NCBI GenBank assembly: GCA_946480685.1
Contig: CAMLLI010000012.1
Coordinates: 1 to 15,133 of the forward strand
Direction: 5' to 3'
DNA length: 15,133 nucleotides
From: an uncultured Flammeovirgaceae bacterium
GTDB lineage: Bacteria > Bacteroidota > Bacteroidia > Cytophagales > Cyclobacteriaceae
Positions 1 to 8,705 of the stretch are shown in pieces. Position 1 is the stretch's first letter; every line of letters begins with the position of its first letter. Made by a program: the position numbers and the translations under genes. Below the pieces are notes generated by a model. The model saw only the letters and a program-made list of their open reading frames with translations. It was not told the DNA's origin and did no database searches.

Positions 1-1627
<1,627 letters not shown>

Positions 1628-1648
1628 TCCGTTTCGGATATATAAAGC

Positions 1649-1685
1649 AAAAGGCTTCATCGAATGATGAAGCCTTTTCTTTTTT
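1649..1685 (+). terminator. Rho-independent terminator of groEL, possibly bidirectional
   Basis: A perfect 13-bp stem pairs AAAAGGCTTCATC (1649-1661) with GATGAAGCCTTTT (1666-1678) around the 4-nt loop GAAT, followed by CTTTTTT. It starts 21 nt after the groEL stop. The gene at 1717-2097 converges on it. The reverse strand also reads a TTTT run after the stem, so it may serve both genes, with the better T-tract on the groEL side. Confidence 0.93.
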
Positions 1686-1716
1686 ACCTAAACCAATAAA
1701 CAAAGTAACACGTAAC

Positions 1717-2097
1717 TTATTCTGTTCCGAGTTTCTTCTTATCACCATCCAGCGATACGGAATCGGAAACACTATACTTGTTGCGATCTATACCTTTGGC
1801 AGATTCCAACACACCATTAGGCAGAAAACGAACTTCGATGCGATCTGATTTACTGCGCTTGTGGTAGCTATACCATAAAGGTTTCGTAGCGGTACGTTTT
1901 CCTTCCTGAGTGGTTTCAGTATATACCGCCCAGTAACCATCTTCCGGTAAAGAATTGAAATCGCGATCATACGTCTGCTTTACAGCAAGCGGAACCTGGT
2001 CAGGTGTTATACGAATTGTCTGTCTTACCGGAGTCTGCGCCTGTGCAACCACGCCTAGCATACACAGCATCATTACCATCATTATTATTCTTTTCAT
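1717..2097 (-). CDS. Small secreted protein of unknown function
   Basis: I do not recognise this 126-residue protein. It has a clear Sec signal peptide: MKR, then a Met/Ile/Val/Leu-rich core, then VAQAQ, with probable cleavage after residue 19 or 21. The mature part is about 105 residues, soluble and charged. It contains the segment DQVPLAVKQTYDRDF and a following DGYWAVYTE stretch, which faintly recall the PepSY-like/DUF2874 periplasmic proteins of Bacteroidota (a VP.AV...F segment, then strands with W and Y). That resemblance is weak and I do not assign the family. There are no cysteines in the mature protein and no lipobox. It is a single gene convergent with groEL, and no Shine-Dalgarno sequence precedes the start. 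The signal peptide and in-frame length make it very likely real; periplasmic location is inferred. Confidence 0.82.
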   Translation of the reverse strand: MKRIIMMVMMLCMLGVVAQAQTPVRQTIRITPDQVPLAVKQTYDRDFNSLPEDGYWAVYTETTQEGKRTATKPLWYSYHKRSKSDRIEVRFLPNGVLESAKGIDRNKYSVSDSVSLDGDKKKLGTE

Positions 2098-2635
2098 GGG
2101 CCGATTGTATTTTGTTATAGCGTAGTAAACGTTGGAAATGAGACCGAGTTAGGGCAAATACATACCGCAAGATTGTGTATTTTTTATCGTACGGCACAAC
2201 ATAAAGCGCTTACCCAACGGTATAGCCATACGACAACAAAGTATTCTTTTTGAAAAACTTACAAGCTTAAAATATACTTTCTGGACAACATGACGGATGT
2301 GTGTATAAACAAGCAAGTATAAATTGGTAAGGATTATAGGGTTGTGTGTTGACGCATTGAAATGCATCATCTTCTTTTTATGCTGAAAGAACACACACAT
2401 TGCCGATGTGTCTGCCGCACACAGCCTGTATATACTGGAAGACACACAACGCTTCCGGAAAAAATCGCTATGGATTTTATAATCGATTACTTTCCACTGG
2501 GAAATACGCGTATATAGGTATTTATCTTACACTCAAACCATGCCTGTCGCACATGCTGTTCCATTGGAAACTACTGTGTTATAAGGATTTCCTTATAAAT
2601 TTGGCATAACAACAAATCTGTAAGTAAAGCAGTCT
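2098..2635. other. Long intergenic region, no convincing gene
   Basis: This 538-bp gap separates two divergent genes. Short open frames at 2149-2445 (-) and 2400-2609 (+) have unconvincing composition (rich in Cys, His, Met and Tyr, no domain) and are not called. The middle part (about 2295-2450) is rich in GT/AC runs that form inverted repeats: TGTGTGTT (2343-2350) with AACACACA (2390-2397), enclosing GACGCATT (2351-2358) with AATGCATC (2361-2368, one G-T pair). The same region also pairs GTTGTGTGT (2341-2349) with ACACACAAC (2442-2450). It could hold a structured RNA or long leader, but nothing matches an RNA family I know. Confidence 0.5.
2575..2603 (+). promoter_or_regulatory. Candidate Bacteroidota-type promoter of the first receiver gene
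   Basis: TAAATTTG (2596-2603) is a full match to the phylum's -7 box TAnnTTTG. The -33 position holds TGTG (2575-2578), three of four matches to TTTG, with a 17-bp spacer, slightly short of the usual 19 or so. Transcription would start near 2608, giving a leader of roughly 25-30 nt before the ATG at 2636. This is pattern matching only. Confidence 0.35.
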
Positions 2636-3037
2636 ATGGGCAATAGAATACCGAATATCTGGATAATCGATGATGATCCTATGTCATCTTTTATGCTCAA
2701 ACGACTTGCTGAACTCGGAGAACTGGCAGACATTATTACCATTTACAACAGTGCACGCGCTGCGCTGGATTACCTGCAGACAAACCCGAAAGCCACAAAC
2801 CAATTACCCGACATCATCCTGCTGGACATTTATATGCCGGTGGTAAATGGCTGGGATTTTCTCTCGAAGTTTAAAGAGATCAAAGGAACATTGAGCAAGC
2901 AGGTTGATATCATGGTGGTAAGTTCGTCTGATCATCCGCGCGACATCAACCAGGCCAACAGCTTCGAAGAAGTAATGGCGTATGTTACCAAGCCTGTATC
3001 ACTCGAGCGACTAAAAGAGCTTCTCGTTCGCTCCTGA
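2636..3037 (+). CDS. Single-domain response regulator (CheY-like receiver)
   Basis: A stand-alone receiver of 133 residues with no output domain, so it acts as a phosphotransfer intermediate or by protein-protein contact in the cytoplasm. The receiver residues are all present: acidic cluster D12-D14 after WII, phosphoacceptor D64 in LLDIYMP, the switch Ser/Thr at S96 in VVSSSD, and K119 in VTKP. It ends right at the domain border. It lies tail to tail with the CheB-CheR-PAS-kinase gene, and its last 27 bp (3011-3037) are also the antisense of that gene's end. Because the kinase carries no receiver, this protein is a natural phosphoacceptor for it; that pairing is inferred from position. No Shine-Dalgarno sequence precedes the ATG, and a candidate -7 box lies at 2596-2603. 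Confidence 0.93.
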   Translation: MGNRIPNIWIIDDDPMSSFMLKRLAELGELADIITIYNSARAALDYLQTNPKATNQLPDIILLDIYMPVVNGWDFLSKFKEIKGTLSKQVDIMVVSSSDHPRDINQANSFEEVMAYVTKPVSLERLKELLVRS

Positions 3038-6000
3038 GGTTCCGTCATGCTTCACTTTTCCGTTACCATCCTTTCCATTTCCATCCATTAGCTGAAGTCC
3101 ATCGTGACCATCCAATTCTACTTTCACACCATCTATCGGAAGGATAACTAAAAATGTAGCGCCTTTGTCCAACTCTCCTTTTCCATCAATTATACCTCCG
3201 TGTATCTCTACAATTTTCTTGGCGATGGATAAACCTATACCGGTGCCTTCGTAATTGCGGCCGTGCAGGCGCTGAAATATACCAAAGATCTTATCGCGGT
3301 ATTCATTCTCAAAACCGATTCCATTGTCTTGCACCTTCACACAGATAAAATCGTTTTTACGAATATTATACTCTTTCTCCATCGCAGCGGTAATAGGCTG
3401 CTCCTCAATAATCACCTCAGGTATATCTTTATTACTGAACTTTAATGCATTGGTCAGAAGATTCTGAAAGAGTTGTCTCATCTGTCCGGGGACAGCATTG
3501 ATCATCGGCAACTTCCCTACTGTGATCTTCGCATTCTTCTCGGTGATGGTAATATCGAGATCATCACAAATGCGTCTTACAATTCTGTTTAGGTCCGTCT
3601 TCTCTTTATATAATTCACGATTCGATAATTTGGACAGCGTCAGTACATCTTCAATCAGTGTCTGCATACGTGTAGATGCAGAAACAATTTTCTTCAGATA
3701 GTTAAGTTCACTCTCGGATAATTTATCTTCGATCTTCGACTGGAGTATATTTCCAAACGCCTGGATCTTGCGAAGCGGTTCCTTCAAATCGTGCGAGGCA
3801 ACGGAAGCAAATTGCAACAAATCAAAGTTTGACCGCTCCAGTAATTTATTAGACTCCACAAGTTTCTGTGAAGTTGATTGCAGGTCATGAAAGCTTTGTG
3901 CAGCAACATCGGCAGCTCGTTTCTTTTCCGTTACATCGTTGAATGTTGTTACCACGCCATCGAGCATGCGCACCACCACTACATCATACCAACGGTCTTC
4001 TTTGTTAAATTCGAAACGCACCGTATCACCTGTCTCCACGGCCTTGATATACATGTAAATATAGCGCTCAAAGTCGCGAACATCGCGCAGCAACCTCTTT
4101 CCAACCATAGGCTTCAACTGTTGCCCCCAGATTTTACCGGCTGTCTCATTCGCGGTTATACATTCGAAGTCTGTAATTTCATTCGCCTCATTTCGTATAG
4201 CCTGGTACGCCATGATACCGCTGGCCGAACTATGAAACACGCCTTCGATTATACTCGATAACTTCTTCGATTCCGTTATGTCTATGAGGTTAATCACAAC
4301 GCCATCTTTCTCACGCGTATGCCGCAGGTACGGTGTAATACGCATGGAGTAATATGAGCTGTTGGTAAGTCGAACCTCCCGCTGAATAGGCTGTCCATTA
4401 TCTATCACCTGCCGGATGCAGCTGATGATATCTATATCGGAAAGGTTCGTGGTAATATCCATAATAGAACGCCCTATATCCGACTCGATCAGGTTTATAA
4501 CTTGTTTTACCGCAGGACTAAATCTGCGAATGATCATTTTCCTGTCAATCAGGATCTGACCTATACCGGAGTTGGTAAAGTAATTATTCAGATCATCGTT
4601 AAGTTCGAGCAGCTCTTTTATTTTCAGCTGGTGTTCTCCGCTTACGGTGTGAAGCTCTTCGTTCAAAGACTGCAACTCTTCATTTGTACTTTGCAGTTCT
4701 TCGTTCGTAGAGATCAGTTCTTCATTGCTGGATTGAAGTTCTTCATTCGTTGTCTCGGTTTCTTCAATGATCGATTGAAGATTTTCACGTGTCTCTTTCA
4801 GCTCACGTTCGAGTTCGGCAACACGTTCATAGTCGGTTGCCGTGAGATTGGCAGCTGATGCTACACGACCTTCCACGGCCTCCTCTTCCAGTACAACACA
4901 TAGAAAAGATAAATCAGGTTGCTTGTAAAAAGGCTTTACGGTAATGTTCACGAAATGATCGGTGTCCTCCGGCATCAACACGTGTCTCATTACCATGCGC
5001 TCGTTTTTGGAAATAGACTTCCGCACACATATACCCAGTGTAACAGCCAGACTCGGACGTACCAGCTTCAGCAAATTAAAATTGAAGTTATCCTCCGGCA
5101 GGTGCATAAAGTGTTTGAAACTTCCGGTGGCCTGCTTGATGTTGAACTCGCGATCAATAAAAAATCCGGCAACTTTTCGTCCTTCAATCAAAGTCTCCTT
5201 AAAGGCCTCCGCCATACTATTGGTAACCTGCTTGGCGTAAGGCTGATGTTGATTCACATACAGGCGATTCTCCAGCGGAGTAATGATGCTGTCCTGATCG
5301 GAGATTCGTGATTTTGTGAGACACCGGTATATCTTCCACTTCCGGCTCACCTCATGCATCACATCCTTTAATATACCTATATTTTCACTTGGGCCCAGCA
5401 TCAGGTACGAGTTCACGTTCAGTGCAAAGTGAAACCGCTTTAATGCTTTCGTCTGCAAGTCAGACGTGAGGTATATAAACATATTCCTGCACGTGATAAG
5501 ATCTAACTTGCTGAAAGGCGGATCGCGCAGAATGTCATGGTTGGCAAAAACAACAACCTTGCGCAACTCCTGCGATACGCGATAAGTATTCCCTTCTTTG
5601 ATAAAATATTTCTGCAGGTGATTGGAAGGTATATCGGCTGCAATGGATTCGCTATATATACCGCGTGAGGCAATCTCAAGTGCTTCCTCATCTATATCGG
5701 TAGCGAATACTTTAACGGTACAGTTGATATTTACCAGCTCGATATGCTCCAGTAGTAATATTGCTACCGAATATGCTTCTTCACCACTGCTGCAGGCGGC
5801 AATCCATATCTTGACTACATCTCCTGATTTCTTAAGCGAAAATATACCGGGTATAACGTCTGCGCGCAGGCATTCAAATGCATCGCCATCGCGGAAGAAA
5901 CGTGTTACGTTGATCAAAAACTCTTTGCAAAGTATCTCCAGTTCCTGTGCATTCTCCCGAAGGTAATCGCGATACTCCTTTAGGGTCTTGATCTCCAGTT

Positions 6001-6733
6001 CTGTCATGCGCTTGGCCAACCGCCTGAACAAGGTTGGTCGTTTATAGTGCATGAAGTCATGTTGCGTATGTTCATGCAACATTTCAAGTATATCTTTTAC
6101 CAGGGCTTCTTCCGCTTTAGTAAGTGTATTCAGCGAACGGATAAGCGGTACTTCCCTGAGGAAATCAAGCATCTCGTTGCCCATCATCTCCGGTGGTAAC
6201 ACCAGATCGGCGAGCCCGGTGGCAATGGCGCTGTTGGGCATACCATCGAACGCAGCACTCTGCGGATCCTGCACGATTACAATACCGCCCCTCTCCTTTA
6301 TAGCCGCTATACCGCGCGATCCATCTGTGCCTGTCCCCGACAGAATAATGCCGATGGCATCTTTACCTTTTTCAATGGCCAGTGAACTGAGAAAAATATC
6401 GATGGCATGATTCGGCATGGGAATATTCTCCTTCTCTTCGAGCCAGAGCTTTCCCTCGCGAATGGTCATCATCTTTTTACGCGGCAGTATATATACACAG
6501 TTGGGCTCAACAGCCATTCCATCTTCCGCCTCAAACACGTTCATAGCAGTATGCTTGGACAGCAACTCGACCATGAGACTTTTATAGTCAGGTGAAAGGT
6601 GTTGGATGATAACAAATGAAAAGCCTGTGTGCTGATCTATATTGTCAAATAAATCGTGAATTGCTTCCATGCCGCCGGCAGATGCACCGACTCCGACAAT
6701 GTAGTGTTTGGAATGTCTTAATGAGTGAGCCAT
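3011..6733 (-). CDS. CheB-CheR-PAS-histidine kinase fusion protein
   Basis: A 1240-residue soluble signalling protein with no signal peptide or membrane segment. Order: CheB methylesterase (about 9-195; triad S18 in GASAGG, H45 in IIQHLSPD, D137 in GTGTDGSRG); CheR methyltransferase (about 205-470; NVTRFFRD, SAM-site IAACSSGEEAYS at 311-322, ATDID, CRNMFIYL at 415-422); a PAS-like region (about 520-617); a long coiled coil (about 635-715) with five NEEL heptads; PAS domains at about 715-820 and 830-935; dimerisation/phosphoacceptor domain (H981 in ASHDLKEPLRK); and ATPase domain (N1091/N1095, DNGIGF, GTGIGLSI). All catalytic motifs look intact. Unlike classical CheB it has no N-terminal receiver, and unlike many relatives no C-terminal one; two separate receivers flank the gene. 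The last 40 residues are a Gly/Asp/Lys-rich tail beyond the ATPase fold. Substrates of the methyl-modifying domains are unknown; no chemoreceptor gene is in the window. Confidence 0.96.
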   Translation of the reverse strand: MAHSLRHSKHYIVGVGASAGGMEAIHDLFDNIDQHTGFSFVIIQHLSPDYKSLMVELLSKHTAMNVFEAEDGMAVEPNCVYILPRKKMMTIREGKLWLEEKENIPMPNHAIDIFLSSLAIEKGKDAIGIILSGTGTDGSRGIAAIKERGGIVIVQDPQSAAFDGMPNSAIATGLADLVLPPEMMGNEMLDFLREVPLIRSLNTLTKAEEALVKDILEMLHEHTQHDFMHYKRPTLFRRLAKRMTELEIKTLKEYRDYLRENAQELEILCKEFLINVTRFFRDGDAFECLRADVIPGIFSLKKSGDVVKIWIAACSSGEEAYSVAILLLEHIELVNINCTVKVFATDIDEEALEIASRGIYSESIAADIPSNHLQKYFIKEGNTYRVSQELRKVVVFANHDILRDPPFSKLDLITCRNMFIYLTSDLQTKALKRFHFALNVNSYLMLGPSENIGILKDVMHEVSRKWKIYRCLTKSRISDQDSIITPLENRLYVNQHQPYAKQVTNSMAEAFKETLIEGRKVAGFFIDREFNIKQATGSFKHFMHLPEDNFNFNLLKLVRPSLAVTLGICVRKSISKNERMVMRHVLMPEDTDHFVNITVKPFYKQPDLSFLCVVLEEEAVEGRVASAANLTATDYERVAELERELKETRENLQSIIEETETTNEELQSSNEELISTNEELQSTNEELQSLNEELHTVSGEHQLKIKELLELNDDLNNYFTNSGIGQILIDRKMIIRRFSPAVKQVINLIESDIGRSIMDITTNLSDIDIISCIRQVIDNGQPIQREVRLTNSSYYSMRITPYLRHTREKDGVVINLIDITESKKLSSIIEGVFHSSASGIMAYQAIRNEANEITDFECITANETAGKIWGQQLKPMVGKRLLRDVRDFERYIYMYIKAVETGDTVRFEFNKEDRWYDVVVVRMLDGVVTTFNDVTEKKRAADVAAQSFHDLQSTSQKLVESNKLLERSNFDLLQFASVASHDLKEPLRKIQAFGNILQSKIEDKLSESELNYLKKIVSASTRMQTLIEDVLTLSKLSNRELYKEKTDLNRIVRRICDDLDITITEKNAKITVGKLPMINAVPGQMRQLFQNLLTNALKFSNKDIPEVIIEEQPITAAMEKEYNIRKNDFICVKVQDNGIGFENEYRDKIFGIFQRLHGRNYEGTGIGLSIAKKIVEIHGGIIDGKGELDKGATFLVILPIDGVKVELDGHDGLQLMDGNGKDGNGKVKHDGTSGANEKLF
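4643..4747 (-). repeat. Five tandem 21-bp units encoding NEEL heptads
   Basis: Residues 663-697 of the kinase are five 7-residue units: NEELQSS, NEELIST, NEELQST, NEELQSL, NEELHTV. The DNA shows the matching 21-bp periodicity (GTTCTTCATT-like cores on the + strand). It is the coiled-coil linker typical of CheB-CheR-PAS proteins, which probably joins and aligns the methyl-modifying half with the PAS-kinase half in a dimer. It is a coding repeat, not CRISPR. Near-identical units make it open to gain or loss of heptads. Confidence 0.9.
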
Positions 6734-6759
6734 TTTAACTCAAGGGCGAATTTTTGGAA

Positions 6760-6790
6760 TTTGCGAGGTAAATTAATGTGCCTATATTTA
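6760..6790 (+). promoter_or_regulatory. Candidate -33/-7 promoter abutting the second receiver gene
   Basis: TTTG (6760-6763), a 19-bp spacer, then TATATTTA (6783-6790), a 7-of-8 match to TAnnTTTG. The spacing is the phylum's usual value. The box ends only 4 bp before the ATG at 6795, so transcription from here would begin at or beside the start codon and give a leaderless mRNA. The site lies in the 61-bp divergent gap shared with the kinase gene, for which I could not find a matching pair of boxes. Confidence 0.4.
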
Positions 6791-6794
6791 AGCG

Positions 6795-7199
6795 ATGAAT
6801 TTACTGAACATTCTTTTGGTAGAAGATGATCCGGATGACGTTGAACTCCTTTTAGAAGCGCTACACGACAATGGTGTGGAGTTTTCCATGGAGGCCATCA
6901 AGGAAGGCGACAAGGTATTGTCCTACCTCGAAGTGTGTAATAATTTCCCCGACGTTATAGTTCTCGACCTGAACCTCCCGAAAATGCACGGACGTGAGGT
7001 GCTTCTTTCCCTAAAAGCTTCACGTTTCAGCCACATCCCCGTTGTCATACTTACTACCTCTTCCTCCAAAGAAGACATGGAATTTTGCCTGAAGTCCGGT
7101 GCTGATAAATTTCTGAGTAAGCCAGCGACCGTTGATGGATTTAATCAGACCGTTGTCGCTATTACGCAGATCGCTACCCAGCACGCTGAGAAAAACTAA
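6795..7199 (+). CDS. Single-domain response regulator (Rcp1-like receiver)
   Basis: A 134-residue stand-alone receiver, cytoplasmic, without an output domain. Key residues: E10-D11-D12 after LLV, phosphoacceptor D58 in VLDLNLP, T87 (or T88) in VILTTSS, K109 in LSKP. The EDDPDDVELLLEAL start is typical of Rcp1-type receivers, which pair with phytochrome-like or PAS-containing kinases. It differs clearly from the receiver on the other side of the kinase gene, so the two are not a recent duplication. It is divergent from the kinase gene, with 61 bp between the starts, which suggests shared control. Inferred role: second phosphoacceptor or feedback partner of that kinase. Its 3' end converges with the persulfide dioxygenase gene. 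Confidence 0.94.
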   Translation: MNLLNILLVEDDPDDVELLLEALHDNGVEFSMEAIKEGDKVLSYLEVCNNFPDVIVLDLNLPKMHGREVLLSLKASRFSHIPVVILTTSSSKEDMEFCLKSGADKFLSKPATVDGFNQTVVAITQIATQHAEKN

Positions 7200-7221
7200 C
7201 CTCCTCCTTTGTCTCATTCTA

Positions 7222-7258
7222 CCAAAACAAAAATAGCGAACCTGTTTCACAGATTCGC
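7222..7258 (-). terminator. Rho-independent terminator of the dioxygenase-rhodanese gene
   Basis: Read on the - strand, GCGAATCTGT (7258-7249) pairs with ACAGGTTCGC (7245-7236) over 10 bp with one G-U pair and a GAA loop, followed by TATTTTTGTTTT. The hairpin starts 24 nt after the stop codon at 7283-7285. On the + strand the wobble becomes a C-A mismatch and the T-run is poor, so it mainly serves the - strand gene. Confidence 0.88.
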
Positions 7259-7264
7259 CATCTT

Positions 7265-7282
7265 TATATAGTATACTATATA
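7265..7282. repeat. Perfect 18-bp palindrome made of TATA steps
   Basis: TATATAGTATACTATATA is its own reverse complement over all 18 bases. It directly abuts the stop codon of the dioxygenase gene (7283-7285) and sits before that gene's terminator, between two convergent genes. A DNA-level role (protein site, cruciform) is possible; its sequence also fits the TATA richness of the window. Confidence 0.75.
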
Positions 7283-8692
7283 TTATTTATTGGACGCGCA
7301 TACAAAATCCGTTCGTGGTATATCGGTTGCAGCAATCGCTTTGAAACCTCCGCTTACTTCTACCAGGTTATTCCATCCTCTTGCTTTTAAGATAGAAGCA
7401 GCAATCATGGATCGGTAACCACTTGCGCAGTGTATATATACCTCGCCTTCTTTTGGAATTTCGGCCAGATGTTCGTTCAAAAAATCCAGTGGTGTACTGT
7501 AAGCATTTTCGACATGCTCAGCCTGAAATTCACCGGGCTTCCGAACATCAAATACAGAAAGTTTGCTTTGGTGGAAACGCTTGGCGAACTCGTCAGCAGA
7601 TATAGTATCTATAGTATCTACATCTTTACCGGCCTGCAACCATGCTTTAAAGCCGCCCTTCAGGTAGCCTAATGTATTATCATAACCAACACGCGCCAGG
7701 CGTGTTACAATCTCTTCCTCACGACCTTCATCGGCAATCAGTAATATAGGATGTGTTACACCCGGAATCAGCGCTCCTACCCACGGTGCAAAACTTCCGT
7801 CAATACCAATGTTAATGGCATTGGGTATAAATCCTTTGGCGAACAGCTGTGCCGCGCGTGTATCGAGAACCAGTGCCCCCGTTTCATTGGCAGCTGTCTC
7901 AAATTCATCCGGTGTAAGGGCGTGTGTACCTTTGCTCAACACCGTATCGATACTCTCGTAACCTTCCTTGTTCATTTTTACATTCTCAGGGAAATAGGCA
8001 GGCGGAGGAAGAAGTCCATCATTAACTTCTTTTATAAACTCTTCACGCGTCATGTCAGCACGCAAGGCATAGTTACGCACGCGCTGATTGCCGAGTGTAT
8101 CTACCGTTTCCTTCATCATGCTCTTGCCGCATGCCGAGCCTGCACCGTGCGCAGGGTATACAATAACATCATCCGCCAGCGGCATGATCTTCGTGCGCAG
8201 CGAATCGTAAAGAAATCCTGCCAATTCATCCTGCGTCAAATGCGCAGCTTTTTGTGCAAGATCCGGACGACCAACATCACCCAGGAACAATGTATCACCA
8301 CTAAAGATCGCATAGTCTTTTCCGGTCTCGTCTTTCAGAAGATAAGTGGTTGATTCAAGTGTATGTCCCGGTGTGTGCAGCACCTTGATGGTAACCTTTC
8401 CGACTTTCAGTTCTTCACCATCCGTAGCAATGTGCGCGTCAAACTTCGGATTAGCGTTTGGTCCATATACTATAGCAGCTCCGGTTTTCGCAGCAAGGTC
8501 CAGGTGGCCCGATACAAAGTCTGCATGAAAGTGTGTCTCCAGAACATACTTGATAACCGCGTTATTCTTCTTCGCCTTCTCAATATAGGGGGCAACTTCC
8601 CGCAGCGGATCGATGATCACAGCCTCTCCCTCCGACTCAATGTAATACGCTCCCTGCGCCAGACATCCGGTATAAATCTGTTCAACCTTCAT
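7283..8692 (-). CDS. Persulfide dioxygenase with two rhodanese domains (CstB-like)
   Basis: A 469-residue cytosolic three-domain enzyme. Residues 1-250 are a metallo-beta-lactamase fold of the ETHE1 type: H54, H56 and D58 in THFHADF, H63, H110 in TPGHT, D133 in FSGDTLF and H182 in PAHGAG. H54, H110 and D133 correspond to the mononuclear iron ligands of persulfide dioxygenases, which oxidise glutathione or other low-molecular-weight persulfides to sulfite. Residues about 262-355 are a rhodanese fold whose catalytic-loop position reads IADEGRE, with no cysteine, so it should be inactive. Residues about 363-460 are a second rhodanese with catalytic C422 in HCASGYRS. This order matches CstB of Staphylococcus aureus. 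C188 in GSACGK may be a further thiol. It lies 107 bp after the small HMA gene and just behind a 14-bp inverted repeat, and ends in a strong terminator. The substrate is inferred. Confidence 0.92.
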   Translation of the reverse strand: MKVEQIYTGCLAQGAYYIESEGEAVIIDPLREVAPYIEKAKKNNAVIKYVLETHFHADFVSGHLDLAAKTGAAIVYGPNANPKFDAHIATDGEELKVGKVTIKVLHTPGHTLESTTYLLKDETGKDYAIFSGDTLFLGDVGRPDLAQKAAHLTQDELAGFLYDSLRTKIMPLADDVIVYPAHGAGSACGKSMMKETVDTLGNQRVRNYALRADMTREEFIKEVNDGLLPPPAYFPENVKMNKEGYESIDTVLSKGTHALTPDEFETAANETGALVLDTRAAQLFAKGFIPNAINIGIDGSFAPWVGALIPGVTHPILLIADEGREEEIVTRLARVGYDNTLGYLKGGFKAWLQAGKDVDTIDTISADEFAKRFHQSKLSVFDVRKPGEFQAEHVENAYSTPLDFLNEHLAEIPKEGEVYIHCASGYRSMIAASILKARGWNNLVEVSGGFKAIAATDIPRTDFVCASNK

Positions 8693-8705
8693 GGATAAAT
8701 CATTA

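Noticed and set aside
2149..2609. Open frames 2149-2445 (-) and 2400-2609 (+) in the long gap
   Set aside because: Composition is unlike a protein of this genome, no motif or signal peptide is visible, and the + frame runs through the best -7 box of the next gene.
4643..4747. CRISPR-like 21-bp repeats
   Set aside because: There are no spacers; the units encode NEEL heptads of a coiled coil in frame with the kinase.
7751..8353. A 200-codon open frame opposite the dioxygenase gene (+ strand)
   Set aside because: It is fully antisense to a gene with clear catalytic motifs and its translation has no recognisable domain.
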